A DNA stretch of 64,000 nt from contig JAOTON010001819.1 of the NCBI GenBank assembly GCA_034440635.1, forward strand, positions 830,001 to 894,000, in the 5' to 3' direction. The notes under the pieces are model-generated. The model saw nothing but the letters and a program-made list of their open reading frames with translations, was not told the DNA's origin and did no database searches. Shown here piece by piece: positions 1 through 11,613 of the stretch (the stretch's first letter is position 1; every line of letters starts with the position of its first letter). The position numbers and the translations under genes are program-made. Source of the stretch: Lepas anatifera (lineage: Eukaryota > Arthropoda > Thecostraca > Lepadidae).

Positions 1-645
<645 letters not shown>

Positions 646-1192
646 TGCTTTTCTGTTTTTTATATAAATAAGTTGTTTTATTTATCAAATAATTGTCAGG
701 TGATGATAACGGTATGGAAATCTGTTAAAATGTCCTAGAGTCTGCAATTAGTCGCAGCAAGAACGGCGTAGTGTTAATATTGTTGCACTTTGTTGTTGGC
801 TGCTTGTTTGAGCTAAAGTTAACTTATTATTACCATAGCTATGGCATTAAAAAACGAAAGCAGTTTCACATGGGAATCACGAAAGCGGGCATCCGTATCA
901 CCATTATCACCATTGGCATGCATTATGGTATGTTGATGGCGTTATAAATTTCGTACTTTGGAGCGCACAGGCTGATGTATTGATTATCCCCCGCCTTAAT
1001 GTGGAAGGGCCCGATGCCTGAGCCGTCCCTCACCTTCAGGGTCCGCTGTCTGAGGTGTCCATCACCTCATGTGTGAGGTCCCATTACCCGGGGTGTCTCC
1101 GCCCCAGTGTGTGAGGGCCCGTTACCCGGGGCGGCCTTCTCGACTGAGGCGTCGGTGGTGTGCGCTGTGTGAGTCGGCCGGCGGGTGCACAG
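646..1192 (+). other. intron or upstream sequence of the ALDH16A1-like gene, no gene seen
   Basis: No coding signal is visible. Positions 960-1150 hold a loose tandem of GAGGTCCC/ATTACCCGGGG-type segments. The stretch ends at the splice acceptor AG at 1191-1192. Confidence 0.5.
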
Positions 1193-1426
1193 GTGTTCCA
1201 GGTCTCGGCGCCGCCGGGCTGCTATTTCCCGCCCACGCTCATCAGCGGCGTGCAGACCAGCTCGCGGGTGGTGGTGGAGGAGATCTTCGGCCCGGTGCTG
1301 GTGGTGCTTCCCTTCCGCACTGCCAAAGAGGCGCTGGCTCTGGCTAACAACACTGTGTACGGCCTGGCCGGCAGCGTGTGGACCCAGCAGCTGCCTCTGG
1401 CTCTGGAGACTGCCAAGCACGTGCAG
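1193..1426 (+). CDS. ALDH16A1: ALDH16A1-like aldehyde dehydrogenase, internal exon
   Basis: This exon encodes about 78 residues of the C-terminal half of an aldehyde dehydrogenase domain. It is bounded by an AG acceptor (1191-1192) and a GT donor (1427-1428), both phase 0. The translation has the family signature around PPTLISGV, then EEIFGPVL, then ALALANNTVYGLAGSVWT, which is the oligomerisation and cofactor-site region that follows the catalytic loop. The catalytic Cys and the NAD-binding half would lie in exons upstream of this window. The next exon at 1892 continues the same domain in frame. In the ALDH family these proteins oxidise aldehydes with NAD(P); ALDH16 members are large, have a duplicated ALDH domain, and some animal members are thought to be inactive. 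The assignment to ALDH16A1 rests mainly on the next exon. Confidence 0.85.
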
Positions 1427-1891
1427 GTGCGCATGCCTCCCGCCTTTGTCGCCGACGTGTGCCGCCTAGTCGTGTGTGTGGTCCATTCATGTTGAGCAAG
1501 GGCGTCGTGACTTGTCTTGGCTCATTTTTGTGTTCAGCGTTAACTGTCGCGTGAACGGTCAGAACTAAGCTTCCATTAATGCCCGGAATCTTGTGATGGT
1601 ACATTTTTAAGAAACATTCAGTTGAAGGGATAGGTATTTTTGCGGTCTGGTCACTAGTGACGATCAAGTTTTCTTCTGAGAGCTTACGGAAATCACAAAG
1701 ACGCTACGTGCACTCAGACCGGTGTTTATACCACCTCCAGGTTACTTCTACCGGTTCCGTTGATTGGACCATTTTCAGCTGGAGCTGAGTGTCGGCTGGG
1801 TTAGTTTGTGTTGGGTCGTCTGACGGGATGCTGGCTGCAGGGCCCCGTGCAGGCCGAGTGGTGCTCTGGTACTGTCTATCCGCTATCCCAG
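1427..1891 (+). other. intron, nothing recognised
   Basis: A 465-bp spacer between two ALDH exons. It begins GTGCGC, ends CCCAG at 1891, and shows no repeat or RNA gene. Confidence 0.7.
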
Positions 1892-2113
1892 GCCGGCTCC
1901 GTCTGGATCAACGCCCACAACCTGTTCGACGCCGCCACCGGCTTCGGCGGCTACAAACAGTCCGGGTTCGGCCGAGACGGCGGCAAGGAGGGGCTCTTCG
2001 AGTACGTGAAACCGCGCTGGATGGCTGACACCAAGCGCGAAAAGATTGCTATAGACATGAAGAGCTATGGAGCGTCCGATAAGCCCACCGGACCCAGTAT
2101 TGGGACGGGAAAG
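1892..2113 (+). CDS. ALDH16A1: ALDH16A1-like aldehyde dehydrogenase, internal exon
   Basis: The exon encodes 74 residues in phase 0 between the acceptor CAG (1889-1891) and the donor GTGAGTG (2114). It opens with AGSVWINAHNLFD, the conserved ALDH strand that follows the previous exon, and continues with FGGYKQSGFGRDGGKEGL, typical of the end of the first ALDH domain of ALDH16A1. The last part, rich in K, S, P and G, matches the poorly conserved linker between the two ALDH domains. The second domain is not found in the window, so the rest of the gene lies beyond a long repeat-filled intron or has been lost. Codon third positions are strongly G/C, unlike the AT-rich flanks. The ALDH call is firm; the ALDH16A1 orthology is from recall of the family and was not tested. 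Confidence 0.85.
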
Positions 2114-2389
2114 GTGAGTGCAGAGATGGGCAAGAGCCGAGCCGAGGCTCCCGGATCGGCCATTTGTGAACGGGGTGTTGGACTAGTGGACTAAGCTCAG
2201 GTCAGTTCGCTGTGTCAGCCTGTGGGAGATGACCGCCTCAGCTCAGCATTCACCTCTCTCGGCACGCCGCCTCGTGCTCTTTATCGCTCATAGCCTCCTG
2301 TACCTGTTATCTATTTTAGAAGTGTTTCTTGCTTTATGTGATGGGTTATGCGTGATTTAATATTTTTCATAAATAAGTTTCCCATGGTT
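2114..2389 (+). other. start of a long intron, nothing recognised
   Basis: Unique sequence downstream of the GTGAGTG donor, becoming AT-rich toward 2380, just before the inverted 2 kb repeat block begins. Confidence 0.5.
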
Positions 2390-4870
2390 TATTGACACGG
2401 ACACTGAAATGGGGTGACAAATCCACCCGGCCATAGTATGTTTGCCAAGTATATAAAATCAAAGCCAGCTTTGGAAATCCAAGTATAATCAAATGGTGAT
2501 TTTAATATGTATTTAAATGCATACGTGGGGGCGACGCCTTTGGGGGCATCGCGGAACCGAAGGCGTTTGTTCGAGCACTTTTTAAGCGAAAGCAAAGTTT
2601 TGCGTCTCCGGAATGGAAGAACCTCGATAGACACTGGTCACGTGACGTCTGCACATGCAGAACTTCCGCCTCGATGATCTAAGTCCAGAACATACCCTGA
2701 AGTTCCAATAAGAAAAATTAAAAAAATTGCATCTCCGGAACGGAAGACCCCGATGTATTAGTTTTCCAAAGTCTGCACGTGCAAAACTTGCACCATGCTG
2801 ACTTCAGTTCATCAATTAACACCAACATGCCAAATTTCAGCCCAATCGGCCAATTAGTTCCCGAAATAGGGCGTGAGAGGTTATGCAGATACTACGCATG
2901 CGCAATGCGCAGGTCACTAATTGACTGATTCAGAAAGGTGCAGTGGCCAGCCTGGGTCACCATCCCCGAAAACAGTAAGCCTAGCTTCATTTGTTTGCCC
3001 ATGATAACATTATTGGTCTTCCGTAGCCTTAACACTAATCCATAGGTTGTCTTCAAACTGGGGGTGCCCATGTGTACGGGAGGGCACCGTTTGCGCCTGT
3101 CACCCTATTAATAAATCAGACGGTACAAATTATCCTTGTTTTAATACCTAAGGAGACTATCTGCACCACCAGAAGCCTTATAGTGTCTTAAAACCCAATT
3201 TTAGAGGGGTGTCGGTCCCCCCTCAAGGTCACGTGGCACGCGCCAGAGGTTATCCAGACGGTTGAAAGTGATGTCATCTAAAATATAATCCCCCTGGCTA
3301 CAATCCAGGCAGGTGGTTTCATCTAAAATGTTCACATGCGGTAGAAGCCAAGTATCCCATAGCCTTAACACTAATTCATAGGGTATCTTCAAACTGGGGG
3401 TGCCTGTGTGTACGGGACGGTACCGTTACTCACTTTTACCCTATAACTCAATCAGACAGTACCTATAATCGTGGTTTTAGGACTTAAAGCGGGTATCTGC
3501 ACCATCAGCAGCCTTATACTGTGCTAAATCCTAGTTTTGAAGGGGTGCCGGTCCGCACTCAAGGTCACGTGGCACGCGCCAGGGGTCATCGAGACGGGTC
3601 AAAGTGGTATCATCTGAAACATAACCCCCTTGGCTACCATCGATGAGGGTTTTAACAAAACGGCTTCTATAGGGTAGCTGCCATGGACTTGTGAACTAAA
3701 AAAAATTGAAAAATCTCCAGAAATTTATAAAATCTCTAAAAATCCTCTTAACAGGGGACCTTGATCGAAACAAATGTCGGGTGGGTATGGTACCCTACCG
3801 GCGACAGTTGCACCGCAGGTCTCAGTTTGGCCTAATCTGGAAAGCTCTGGGTGCTATAGGGGGCACAAATCTGACCCAAGAGGAAAAATATTTCTTAAAG
3901 GTATTTTCGCAGCGGAGGATCCCCAGCCAATGTAATGATACCAAATAAGCACCCACCAGCTGGCCCCAGACCTTGTTACCACGCATGCATGCACTTATTG
4001 GCCCAATGTGACACCGGTAGTGCACCAGGGCTCCCTCAAGGGGGCAAAGTCGAGATTTTTGGACTGCAAGGTCATTTTAAAGGTCATATAGCGCGTGACT
4101 CGAAGTTTTCCCAGATATACCACCCATACCCGGTAGTACCCAATGGTGCCCACTAACACCTCAAGAAGTTTAAACAGAATCGTCAGACCTATTTTTGAGA
4201 ACATTTTCTAAATTTTCGATTTTTTCCATAGACTTAACACGTGAAATTTCACGTGCAGATTGCACGTGCCTCGGAGTTTTCCCTGGGGTGGCGACCCACA
4301 CCACAAGGTAGGCCAGCACCAGAACCCCAACTCTAGAAAAAATCACCAAAATCGTACGAGCCGTTTGGGCTGGAACCAAGTTGCGGTTATTTCCAACACA
4401 TACAGAAATGCACCCCCTAGAGATGTAGCTCAGTCGGTTTTCAATGGAAAATCACAATGCTAAAGCATAGCGATTTTGCCCATTGACAATCGCCTTCGGT
4501 TACGTGGGGGCGATGCCTTTAGGGGCATCGCGGGACCGAAGGTGATTGCACGAGCACCTATTCGCTTCTCCGGAACGGAAGACCCTTGGAAGTGAATGGT
4601 TTTGTGACGTCTGCACGTGCCAAACGTGCACCTTCTTGTTTTCAGTTCACATAACCCCCACAGAACAGTTCGGCAGAAAAAGACAAATTGGAATCTCCGG
4701 AACGGAGGACCTTTGTGAGACTCCCTTTGTCACGTGAGCACGTGCAAAACTTCGACCTTGCTGACTTAAGTTCATAACATAACCCCAACATACCAATTTT
4801 CAGCCGAATCGGCCCACTGCACTGTGGTCGGAAACGCTGTCGTGGGTGGCCACGGGGCCATTTTTCGGAT
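2390..4870 (-). repeat. 2 kb repeat family, block I (inverted, about 1.3 units)
   Basis: Read on the minus strand this matches the units tandemly arrayed at 15806-23868, in the same internal order. The unit start CAGCAAGGT-like lies near 4770; then come the hairpin (4486-4549), the CACGTG-rich segment (about 4240), the GGTATATCTGGG segment (about 4110), the GCATGCATG segment (about 3990), the segment with GCCACGTGACC (about 3560), and GCGCATGCGCA (about 2900). A second unit begins near 2805, giving a period close to 1.97 kb. No coding capacity is visible. The copy is diverged and may be an old intronic insertion. Confidence 0.85.
4486..4549 (-). other. conserved 64-nt hairpin of the 2 kb repeat
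   Basis: Minus-strand copy of the hairpin also seen at 16025, 18661 and 20502. The outer arms are about 15 bp, pairing GCAATCACCTTCGGT with its complement (one arm diverged here). An inner stem, GCGATGCC with GGCATCGC, closes a short loop. Confidence 0.6.
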
Positions 4871-5082
4871 TTTGAAATTTAGGGGTTTTATGGCTGTTAA
4901 TGTGAAGAAAATTGTTCAGAGTGTTCTGAATGACCACTATTATCAAGCTAGTTTGGTTGAAAGATGCACTTAGTACTCATCAAAGTAAGGCGATGATGAA
5001 ATCCAGAAGTAAGGCACTCGATGCATCTGCTAGATCCGAGTTTTTAACTTTGAATGATAAACGTCAAAACTGAGTCAGGCTA
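4871..5082. other. AT-rich spacer, nothing recognised
   Basis: No open frame, repeat or RNA signal that I can support. Confidence 0.4.
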
Positions 5083-5363
5083 AAAATATTTAGCATCATA
5101 ATGTTCCTCATAATGTCAGCTTTAAGATGATTAGTGTTATGTGTATATTTGAATTTTGATAAAGGTATATAATCTGCGTTTTAATTACCCCTTTCATAAA
5201 TCCACCTTAAAGAAACTAGTTGCTAATTTTGAATAGACAAACAGAAAAAATTACGTTTCTGCCAATTAGCTTTTTTGTGGAAACATAGGTCAAATAATTC
5301 TCCGACATGGCTTGAAGAGAGCTAAGTGCACAAATGTGCGCAAAATTGTCCACAGTGTAAATT
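5083..5363 (+). repeat. 281-bp dispersed repeat, inverted partner of 15062-15348
   Basis: The reverse complement occurs at 15062-15348 with only scattered differences. Both copies end in the same TTACACTGTGGACAATTT motif. No target duplication could be matched around the pair, so I treat them as two copies of a dispersed family and not as ends of one element. Confidence 0.8.
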
Positions 5364-6135
5364 GTGCGCAAAATTGTCCACATTGTAAATCGAACCTCCA
5401 GCCCTACCTGTCCTCAATCAAACGGTAAAGCCGAAAACACGGTTCGGACTGTTAAGGCTCTATGGCGTAAGGCACTGGCGTCAGGCGAAAATCCGCTCTG
5501 GGCACTACTCCTGTGGCGCAACGCACCTCGCGAATCAATTGGTCTCTCCCCGGCGCAGATGATGTTTGGACGGGCCTGCCGAACTTTTCTCCCGACAGCA
5601 CGTGCCACGTTGGCCCCTTCTCCCGCAGCAGTGCCACTGCGAGAGACTTTGCATCGCCGCAAGGCTTCCCAGCAAAGGTACTATGACCGAGGTACCACTC
5701 CCCTGCGGCCACTCTTGGAGGGCGAAACGATTCGCATGCGTTTTCCCGGACAGTCTACCTGGACACCAGGGATCTGTCTAAGTCCGGTGGCTGACCGCTC
5801 CTACCTAGTTCGAGTCTTCTAATGCTGTGTATAGGCGAAATCGGCGCCATCTGCTAGCAACCGGAGAAAGTGCCAGGGTAGTAGACCAGCAGCAGCGGTC
5901 GAACTACCTCTCCCACCCCAACTCCGCTGAGCCCCTCCCTCTATCTGATCCAGAACGTATAGAGGGGCCACAGCCGAGCGGGCCGACCCTTCCACCTTCC
6001 CCGAATGAGACCCACATACCCCATGCTTCAGGTGAACCATCAATGGGTGGGGACCCTTCAGGACTTTGTCTTTTACTCCGTCGTTCAACCCGGCCCTCTC
6101 GACCCCCTGCACATCTGCGTGACTATGTAAGATAG
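5364..6135 (+). pseudogene. Gypsy-type LTR retrotransposon pol, integrase C-terminal fragment
   Basis: From about 5391 to 5822 the frame reads as the end of an integrase core and its C-terminal region. PQSNGKAENTVRTVK carries the third acidic residue (E) of the DDE triad; LLWRNAPRESIGLSPAQMMFGR is the usual following block. A stop follows, and the frame then shifts: 5827-6135 carries YRRNRRHLLATGE and a Pro-rich tail ending STRPSRPPAHLRDYV, the normal end of Gypsy pol. Reverse transcriptase and the first two catalytic aspartates are missing. It differs from the Gypsy copy at 28378-63758 and reads as another lineage. It is a relic, joined to a partial 3' LTR. Confidence 0.85.
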
Positions 6136-6293
6136 TTCAGTTTGTGCGACGTGTCGACAGTCTTTGATTCGTCAGCTCACCCCGCTGTTGCCTGTAGGTG
6201 TTTGTAATTGTCGTGATGTTAGAACGATTCGATGCTTCTTGTGAACGCTAAATTAAGCGGTTGTACGATAAAGGCAGATTGGGGAAAGGGAGA
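6136..6293 (+). other. Gypsy 3' non-coding region and polypurine tract
   Basis: Spacer between the pol end and the LTR. The purine-rich run GGGGAAAGGGAG just before 6294 is a good polypurine tract, the primer site for plus-strand DNA synthesis in LTR elements. Confidence 0.55.
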
Positions 6294-6497
6294 TGTGGCG
6301 TATGTCACGGCCCTGGCCGTGACGTAGGCGGTTGCTATGGCAACCTCAGCGTCGCAGGCGGGACGGTGGCGCGGGACGCGGACGGCAGGCAGTGAACGTT
6401 GGGCAGGTACGACAGTTGAGTGTTCTAAGGTGTCTTGGAGTGTAATGGGGACTCGGATAATATACGTGCATATGAACAGAGTGACACGTGCACGTTA
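6294..6497 (+). repeat. partial 3' LTR of the Gypsy relic
   Basis: Begins TGTGGCGTATGTCACGG directly after the polypurine tract, as Gypsy LTRs usually do (5'-TG). It is cut at 6498, where a hAT-type MITE begins, so the CA end is not seen. Confidence 0.5.
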
Positions 6498-6760
6498 CAG
6501 TGACGTATCTAGAATTTGGGTAAGGGAAGGGGGAAGGGCAAAGCCTCAGGGGACAGGGTGACACTTAGCCACCCGAAGGGCGCACTTTTCACCCAAAGGG
6601 CGACCAATCGTCGCATCCCGGAGGAGGGGAGGGTTTGGGGGCGGCATTTTGTCCTCAGAGGCTCTTGGGTTTAAGGGGTGGCTGCCCCATTCGCCCCCCC
6701 CTGGTGACCACCCCATTCGCCCCGCCCCCTGGTGGCTGCAGCCGGGTCCCTACTCCCAGT
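6498..6760 (+). mobile_element. hAT-type MITE, 3' truncated
   Basis: Starts CAGTGACGTATCTAGAATTT and stays alignable to the MITE at 12589-12788 for about 200 bp (GCCTCAGGGG, TTTTCACCCAAAGGGCG, CGTCGCATCC). The right terminal repeat is not found; the sequence runs into a GC-rich run of CCCCATTCGCCCC. Confidence 0.55.
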
Positions 6761-8420
6761 AGTTAATACCCTGTGGATGCAGACGGGCCTGCCATGGATG
6801 CGGTTCGTGTAACTGCAACCAGCCTCTGCCATGCTTGCCATGCGGGCCCCTGTGGTATACTGGGCCCCTGTGGTTTGCCCGGGCCACAGTGTGCGAAGTA
6901 TGGCATTTTCGACGAGATCTCGCCGGTGCGAGTGCCCTTAGAGACAGGAGCGGGTGGTGCGAATTTTATCAGCCTGGTGCGAATTTGCAAGACTGGTGCG
7001 AGGAAGTTGACACTGAAAAAAATGACTGAATAGTTAGGAAGACAGAGGAGGAGGCCTTATAAAAAGTCCTTAACTAACTAATAAGAGAGGTAGTATTGCA
7101 TCGTGTGGGTAGGAATGTGTGCGATTTTCTCCCTGGTATATGGCAGATTGGTGCGAATTTTTTTAGGCTGGTGGTGCGACTCGTCTGGCCTGCTGCCATA
7201 CTTTGCAGACTGGCCGGGTCCCATTTGGTCTGCACGGACTCCTTGTCTGCTAGTGCCCATTTTGTTCTGATCGAGCCCCTTAAGGTCTGCCCGGGCCTCC
7301 TGTGGTTTTCCTGGAACCCTTTTGGTCTGTCCGGGCTTCTGTGTGGCCTCTGCGGACCCCCTTTTGTCCCTTCGGGCCCCTTTTGTCTGCGCGGGCCCTC
7401 TGTGGTTTGCCCGGGCCCCTCCCAGTCTGCAAAGTATGGCACTTTTGGCGAGATCTTGTGGTGCGGACACCCTTCAGGTGGTTCGAACTTTGGAGCAAAC
7501 AAATGCCCACTTTTGCTGTATGGTGCGAGGGAGCTCAAATCAAACACCCACAGAGGTCTGAGAAGGGAGAAACTGGTAAAAACATCGAAATTTCCGGGTC
7601 AGTGAAATTTCTCACCGATGCTTGGTGTGAATTTTAGGCTGCTGGTGGTGCGAAAAATCTACAAGGCTGGTGCGGACTCGTCGGGTCTGCTGCCATACTT
7701 TCCAGACTGGGGCCCCTCTGTGGTTAGCCCGGCCCCTGTGTTTTGCTCGGGTCCCTGTGGTCTGCCCGGGTCCTTTCATCTGTCCAGGCCCCGTGTGGTC
7801 TGCCCGGGCCCGCTGCCCAGCCAGCAATTCCGACCGGGCCCAGAGCGGGCTGGGCCGGGCCCTGCCCGAGCCCTAAGACTCATAGCTGAGCCACATAGAC
7901 TCGGGCTGAGCCCGACATTAGGTCGGGGGATGACAACTTGCCCGAGCGGTAGAGCCCGGTCTTGCTTGACCATGGGCTCTGCCCAGGCGCAGCAGAGCCG
8001 GACCTGGGCTGAGCCCATGTACGCGGGCTCTGCCCAGTCAACGCCCAGCATATATCTGGCAGAGTCCAGCCAAATTGCTGGCTGTGTGTGGTCTGCTCGG
8101 GCCCCTTGTGGGCATACCGGCGTCCTATGGTTTTCTGGGTTCCTGTGGTCTGCCCAGCCCCTTTGGTGTACTCAGGCCCTTTGTGGTCTGTCTGGGCCCC
8201 CTTGTGGTCTAAGAATATCGTGCAGAAACTGAAGCTGTTGTGTTAGTCGCGTATTTGCAGGAGTTCCTTATTTGTTAGCAGTTTCGTGCCCCAGATGGTG
8301 TATCCGTGCTCCCTGTTGCCGAAACCGGCCCCCTGCCATGTTTGCGGGCCCCCTGTGGTTTTCCCGGGCACCGTGCGGCCGGTCCCATGCCTCTTGGAAC
8401 ATTCGGGGAAAAATGATGGG
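6761..8420 (+). repeat. degenerate ~20-bp array of TGTGGTCTGCCCGGGCCCC-type units
   Basis: Three clusters (about 6820-6900, 7190-7430, 7700-8410) of a roughly 20-bp unit with the core GTCTGCCCGGGCCCCT. Two copies of a 330-bp segment rich in TGGTGCGAATTT are interspersed (6885-7212 and about 7430-7700). The unit is mostly free of stop codons, so long open frames arise on both strands without being genes. The same unit recurs at 25104-25410 and 27050-27300. Confidence 0.8.
6885..7212 (+). repeat. 330-bp dispersed repeat, inverted partner of 60556-60912
   Basis: Reverse-complement similarity to 60556-60912 runs from GTGCGAAGTATGGCATTTTC to CATACTTTGCAGACTGG. Both copies carry repeated TGGTGCGAATTT motifs. 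No coding potential is visible. Confidence 0.8.
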
Positions 8421-9099
8421 ACGTGAGAAATGTCAGGCCCCCATTCCTTTTGTAGTGATCCTATATGACGATTGTAAAGGGAAATAGGCAGTACCACCTA
8501 TTCATAGTACCCCTTGACCAGTACCCAGTGTTGTAAAATGTCATGAACTGGCAAGGTGAATGGATCAGAAAAAGGTGTCTTGATCATGTAAAATAAATAT
8601 CAGTAGGTTCCATTTCCCCGCTGATAAAGGAATTTCGTACTTCGATCTCTACCTTTCATTTGTATCAAATTATTCGCGATAATGCGGTTTTGTTCCAGGT
8701 GTGAATGTTAAAATGGTTGGACAGTATAAACATAAGTCGGGTGCACAAAAGCGTAAAACAAAGAACATTCAATACCGAGGGGCTGCTCTGGCAAAACTAC
8801 CCAAACTTTGTTCTTTTTTCAGGTAACCTATGAATCTAGAATCGTCTTGCTTATTTTGCAAACTGTTATAAAATGACCCCGATCATATTTGCATTTAATC
8901 TCTAGCAACGTACGCGTCCACTGAAAGTAGTTCATATCACTACTATTTTGGTACCTACGTTCATTTATCGACCGCAAAAATTAAAACCCCAATTTAAAAC
9001 TAACTCGGAAAAGTGCAATGTGTATAGTTTCCAGCAAAACGGTAAAGTAAGGTTGTAATTCCAATGCTTCTTTTCCTGATCATTGCCTTCCTCGGCCAG
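8421..9099 (+). other. intron sequence, no gene seen
   Basis: Mostly AT-rich unique sequence. The last 30 bases before 9100 are pyrimidine-rich and end CGGCCAG, a good splice acceptor. Confidence 0.5.
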
Positions 9100-9215
9100 G
9101 CCACCAGCCGGATCCCGTTTGCTAAAAGACCCTCCAGCATCCATCCCTCCTGCGTCGTCCGGGGCTGATCCCGTTGTACCTCCGGAGGAGAGCATCCGCG
9201 TGGACGACGAAGACG
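9100..9215 (+). CDS. candidate exon, possibly of the same ALDH16A1-like gene
   Basis: A 116-bp stretch between a strong acceptor (CTTCCTCGGCCAG) and a consensus donor (GGTAAGTAG). One frame, entered with one leading base, is fully open and reads as a linker rich in Pro, Ala, Ser and Glu ending PPEESIRVDDEDG. The base composition (GC-rich) is unlike the flanks and like the two ALDH exons. It could be the variable linker between the two ALDH domains. The exon ending at 2113 leaves phase 0, while this one needs two bases carried in, so a further exon would be required between them. It could also be a chance open stretch. Confidence 0.35.
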
Positions 9216-9425
9216 GTAAGTAGACACCTACTTGTCCAATATCCTTACATAGTTTGGCAGCTCGTTCAAAAGATTGGGTCTTCTGTCTACTTTTTAGGCT
9301 AAATAGTGCAAATCAGGAACAGTGGCGAATAGCGCGCTAAAAATTGTTATTTAACCTTTGCAGTCAGTTTTGGACAACAAACGGTCGAAAATACGTTTTT
9401 TCGGTCACATTTTCATTAAAAAATA

Positions 9426-9486
9426 CGGGCCCCCCATCATGTACGGGCCCCCATCATGTACGGGCCCCCATCATGTACGGGCCCCC
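9426..9486. repeat. short tandem repeat, about 3.5 x 17-18 bp
   Basis: Consecutive copies of CCATCATGTACGGGCCCC, too few to call a satellite. No known function. Confidence 0.9.
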
Positions 9487-9549
9487 TTTCAAGCCGGCTG
9501 CCCCCCAATCGAAAACAGAAAGTTGCGCCCCTGGGTTTACGGATTTTTT

Positions 9550-10037
9550 AGAGAATTTCTAATTTTTGGAGTTCTTAAGTCCCTGGCTGTTGATGTATGG
9601 GAACGTTTTTGACGAAACTTGCATCGGTTGTACCCAACGAGGTAATGTGCCAAACGAAACCATTCAAAACCGTTTGGGTGCCACCTAGCGCGTGCCACGT
9701 GACCATGAGTACGGACCGGCACACCTCCAAAACTGAATTTTGGGACAGTATATGGTCTCTATTCGTATAGATAGCCCTGTTACGTACTGAGACGACGATT
9801 ACTGACACCATCTGATGGAGTGAGATGGTCATAGGTGAAAACAATGCCCCACTGTACACACGGGCACCCTCAGTTTGAAGATACCCTATAGATTAGTGTT
9901 AAAGCAATGGAGCACTTACAATGCTTCCACGGCCAAACAAATACGGCCACCATATTCGGGGAAAGTGCCACAAGCCTGCTACTACACCTCTCTGATTCAG
10001 CCAATGGGTGACTGAGGCACTGCGCATGCGCATTAGC
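9550..10037 (+). repeat. 2 kb repeat family, block II left part
   Basis: Corresponds to the last quarter of a unit: GACGAAACTTGC, GTGCCACCTAGCGCGTGCC, TCCAAAACTGAATTTTGGGA, CACCCTCAGTTTGAAG, GCGCATGCGCATTAGC. It is interrupted by the foldback element at 10047 and resumes at 13422, where the order matches the uninterrupted units at 18345 and 22310. Confidence 0.85.
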
Positions 10038-10046
10038 ACGTACACT

Positions 10047-11613
10047 AGACCATTTCATATTTGGCGAAAGTTGTTATATCGCTTAGGTGACACCTAAATC
10101 CCGTTGTAAGGTTCATTTTCAGGCAAATGGTGCATTTTCAGTGAAATTGAACGAAATCTAAGGGTGGCGCAAAAGGCTTAAAGTTTTCCATTTCTTAGGT
10201 TTTTTGCTTTGGTCGTCAGTTTGAAGATGAAAATGTGAATTGATATTCTTGAAAGTACCATTTTCGTGTTTTCCGCGCACGATTTCATCATGTCTGTCAC
10301 TTTCAAGACGCTATCTCAGATAGTTGAGCCGTAATGGCACTGTTTGTATCGCAGAAAACCGCGGCTGTCTGCAGCGCCATCTCTGGATAGCGCCGGCAAC
10401 TAACGATCAATCCACGAGTACATGCATATTTTTTCCTGCGTATCAGCTTCAAATGACCGCAAATCACTGTTTTTCTACTTTTGAGTAAAAATAAGTTCTA
10501 GATTGTAAATGTCACGGGGTATCCCCTCGAGCAATATATATTTTAAGGCTTTAGACGGGTAGACGTTACTCATGACTGATGCATTCAATGATTTAGTGCC
10601 TTCATTTGAAACGAGGATGCCATGATCGAGGAAAGGAGCATGCAAGGTCGTTGGTTTACTAGCAGTCAGGGGCAGATCCAAGGGGGGGCGAAGGGGGCGG
10701 TCGCCTCCCCCTTAGGCCCGAGAGGCGCCCCAAAAATTACCGCTCCCACCCCCTCCCCCAGGATGCGACGATTTTCCGCCCATTGGGTGGAAAGTGCGCC
10801 CTTCGGGCGGCAAATTGCCGCCCCCTGAGGCTTCGCCCCCCCTTACAGAAATCCTAGTCCGGCACTGCTAGCAGTAGCGCACTAAAGAGGGGTGGGGGGT
10901 AGCGGGCCCTGGCCCCAAAACGTTAAGTGCCGCCCCCCAAAAAACAGTTTACATTAGATTTGTGAAGCAAATAATTCATCGCTCCCACAGACACAAATGA
11001 CCATGATATATGTGTATTTCATTTGCATGTCCAGCGCAGCACTGAACAACCGCTTTCCCTAAGTGAGAGCACACAACCATCACATCTCGGATATAATGTG
11101 CTTATTTTCAGTCTGATATCGCCGGTACCCTGGGGCAGATCTACACTCAGAGGTTTCCAAGCGCTTTCTTTGTGAGCTGAGTCACCTGTAGGCTCTGTGA
11201 CTTTCCACTGGTTGCAGAAGCGACTGGAACTGAGATTCGTCGCCAACTTTTCCTGCGAATTCCTTAATAAGGGCAACTCCGCGCTCGGCGGTGTCATTTG
11301 TGACTCTCGCCCACTGCACGAAGTCTTTCAGTGTGATGTATGCAGGATCATCTTCCCACATCTCTGGTGGCTTCGCCAGCCACCCGTGACCTGCAGCAGT
11401 CACCTCGAAGAACTGCCATGACGACTTGCCCACAATATCCACCAGCTTGGTATCTTCCTCTAGCACCAGCGTATTTTCGTCTTCAACCGCCTCAGCACGT
11501 GGAATCGTCAGCAACTTCTGACCGATCGCCTGTTTCTCCTCCTGCGTTGCATGCTGAGAGAATAGGCTGAACATCACCACCGGTGGCCTGAGGCACCATG
11601 TGCGGCGGTGCAA
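10047..11613 (+). repeat. left inverted arm of the foldback element
   Basis: The reverse complement aligns along its whole length to 11864-13412, including a hAT MITE at the same place in both arms. Differences are scattered substitutions and small indels. Confidence 0.9.
10667..10867 (-). mobile_element. hAT-type MITE (201 bp) in the left arm
   Basis: Starts CAGGGGCAGATCCAAGG and ends with the complement of CAGTGCCGGACTAGGATTTC. It is flanked by the 8-bp duplication CTAGCAGT at 10659-10666 and 10868-10875. Eight-base duplications and CAG termini are hAT hallmarks. It is non-coding. Confidence 0.9.

Noticed and set aside
7074..8232. Open frames of 157 to 204 codons on both strands
   Set aside because: Artefacts of the TGTGGTCTGCCCGGGCCCC array; composition and strand symmetry do not fit a gene.
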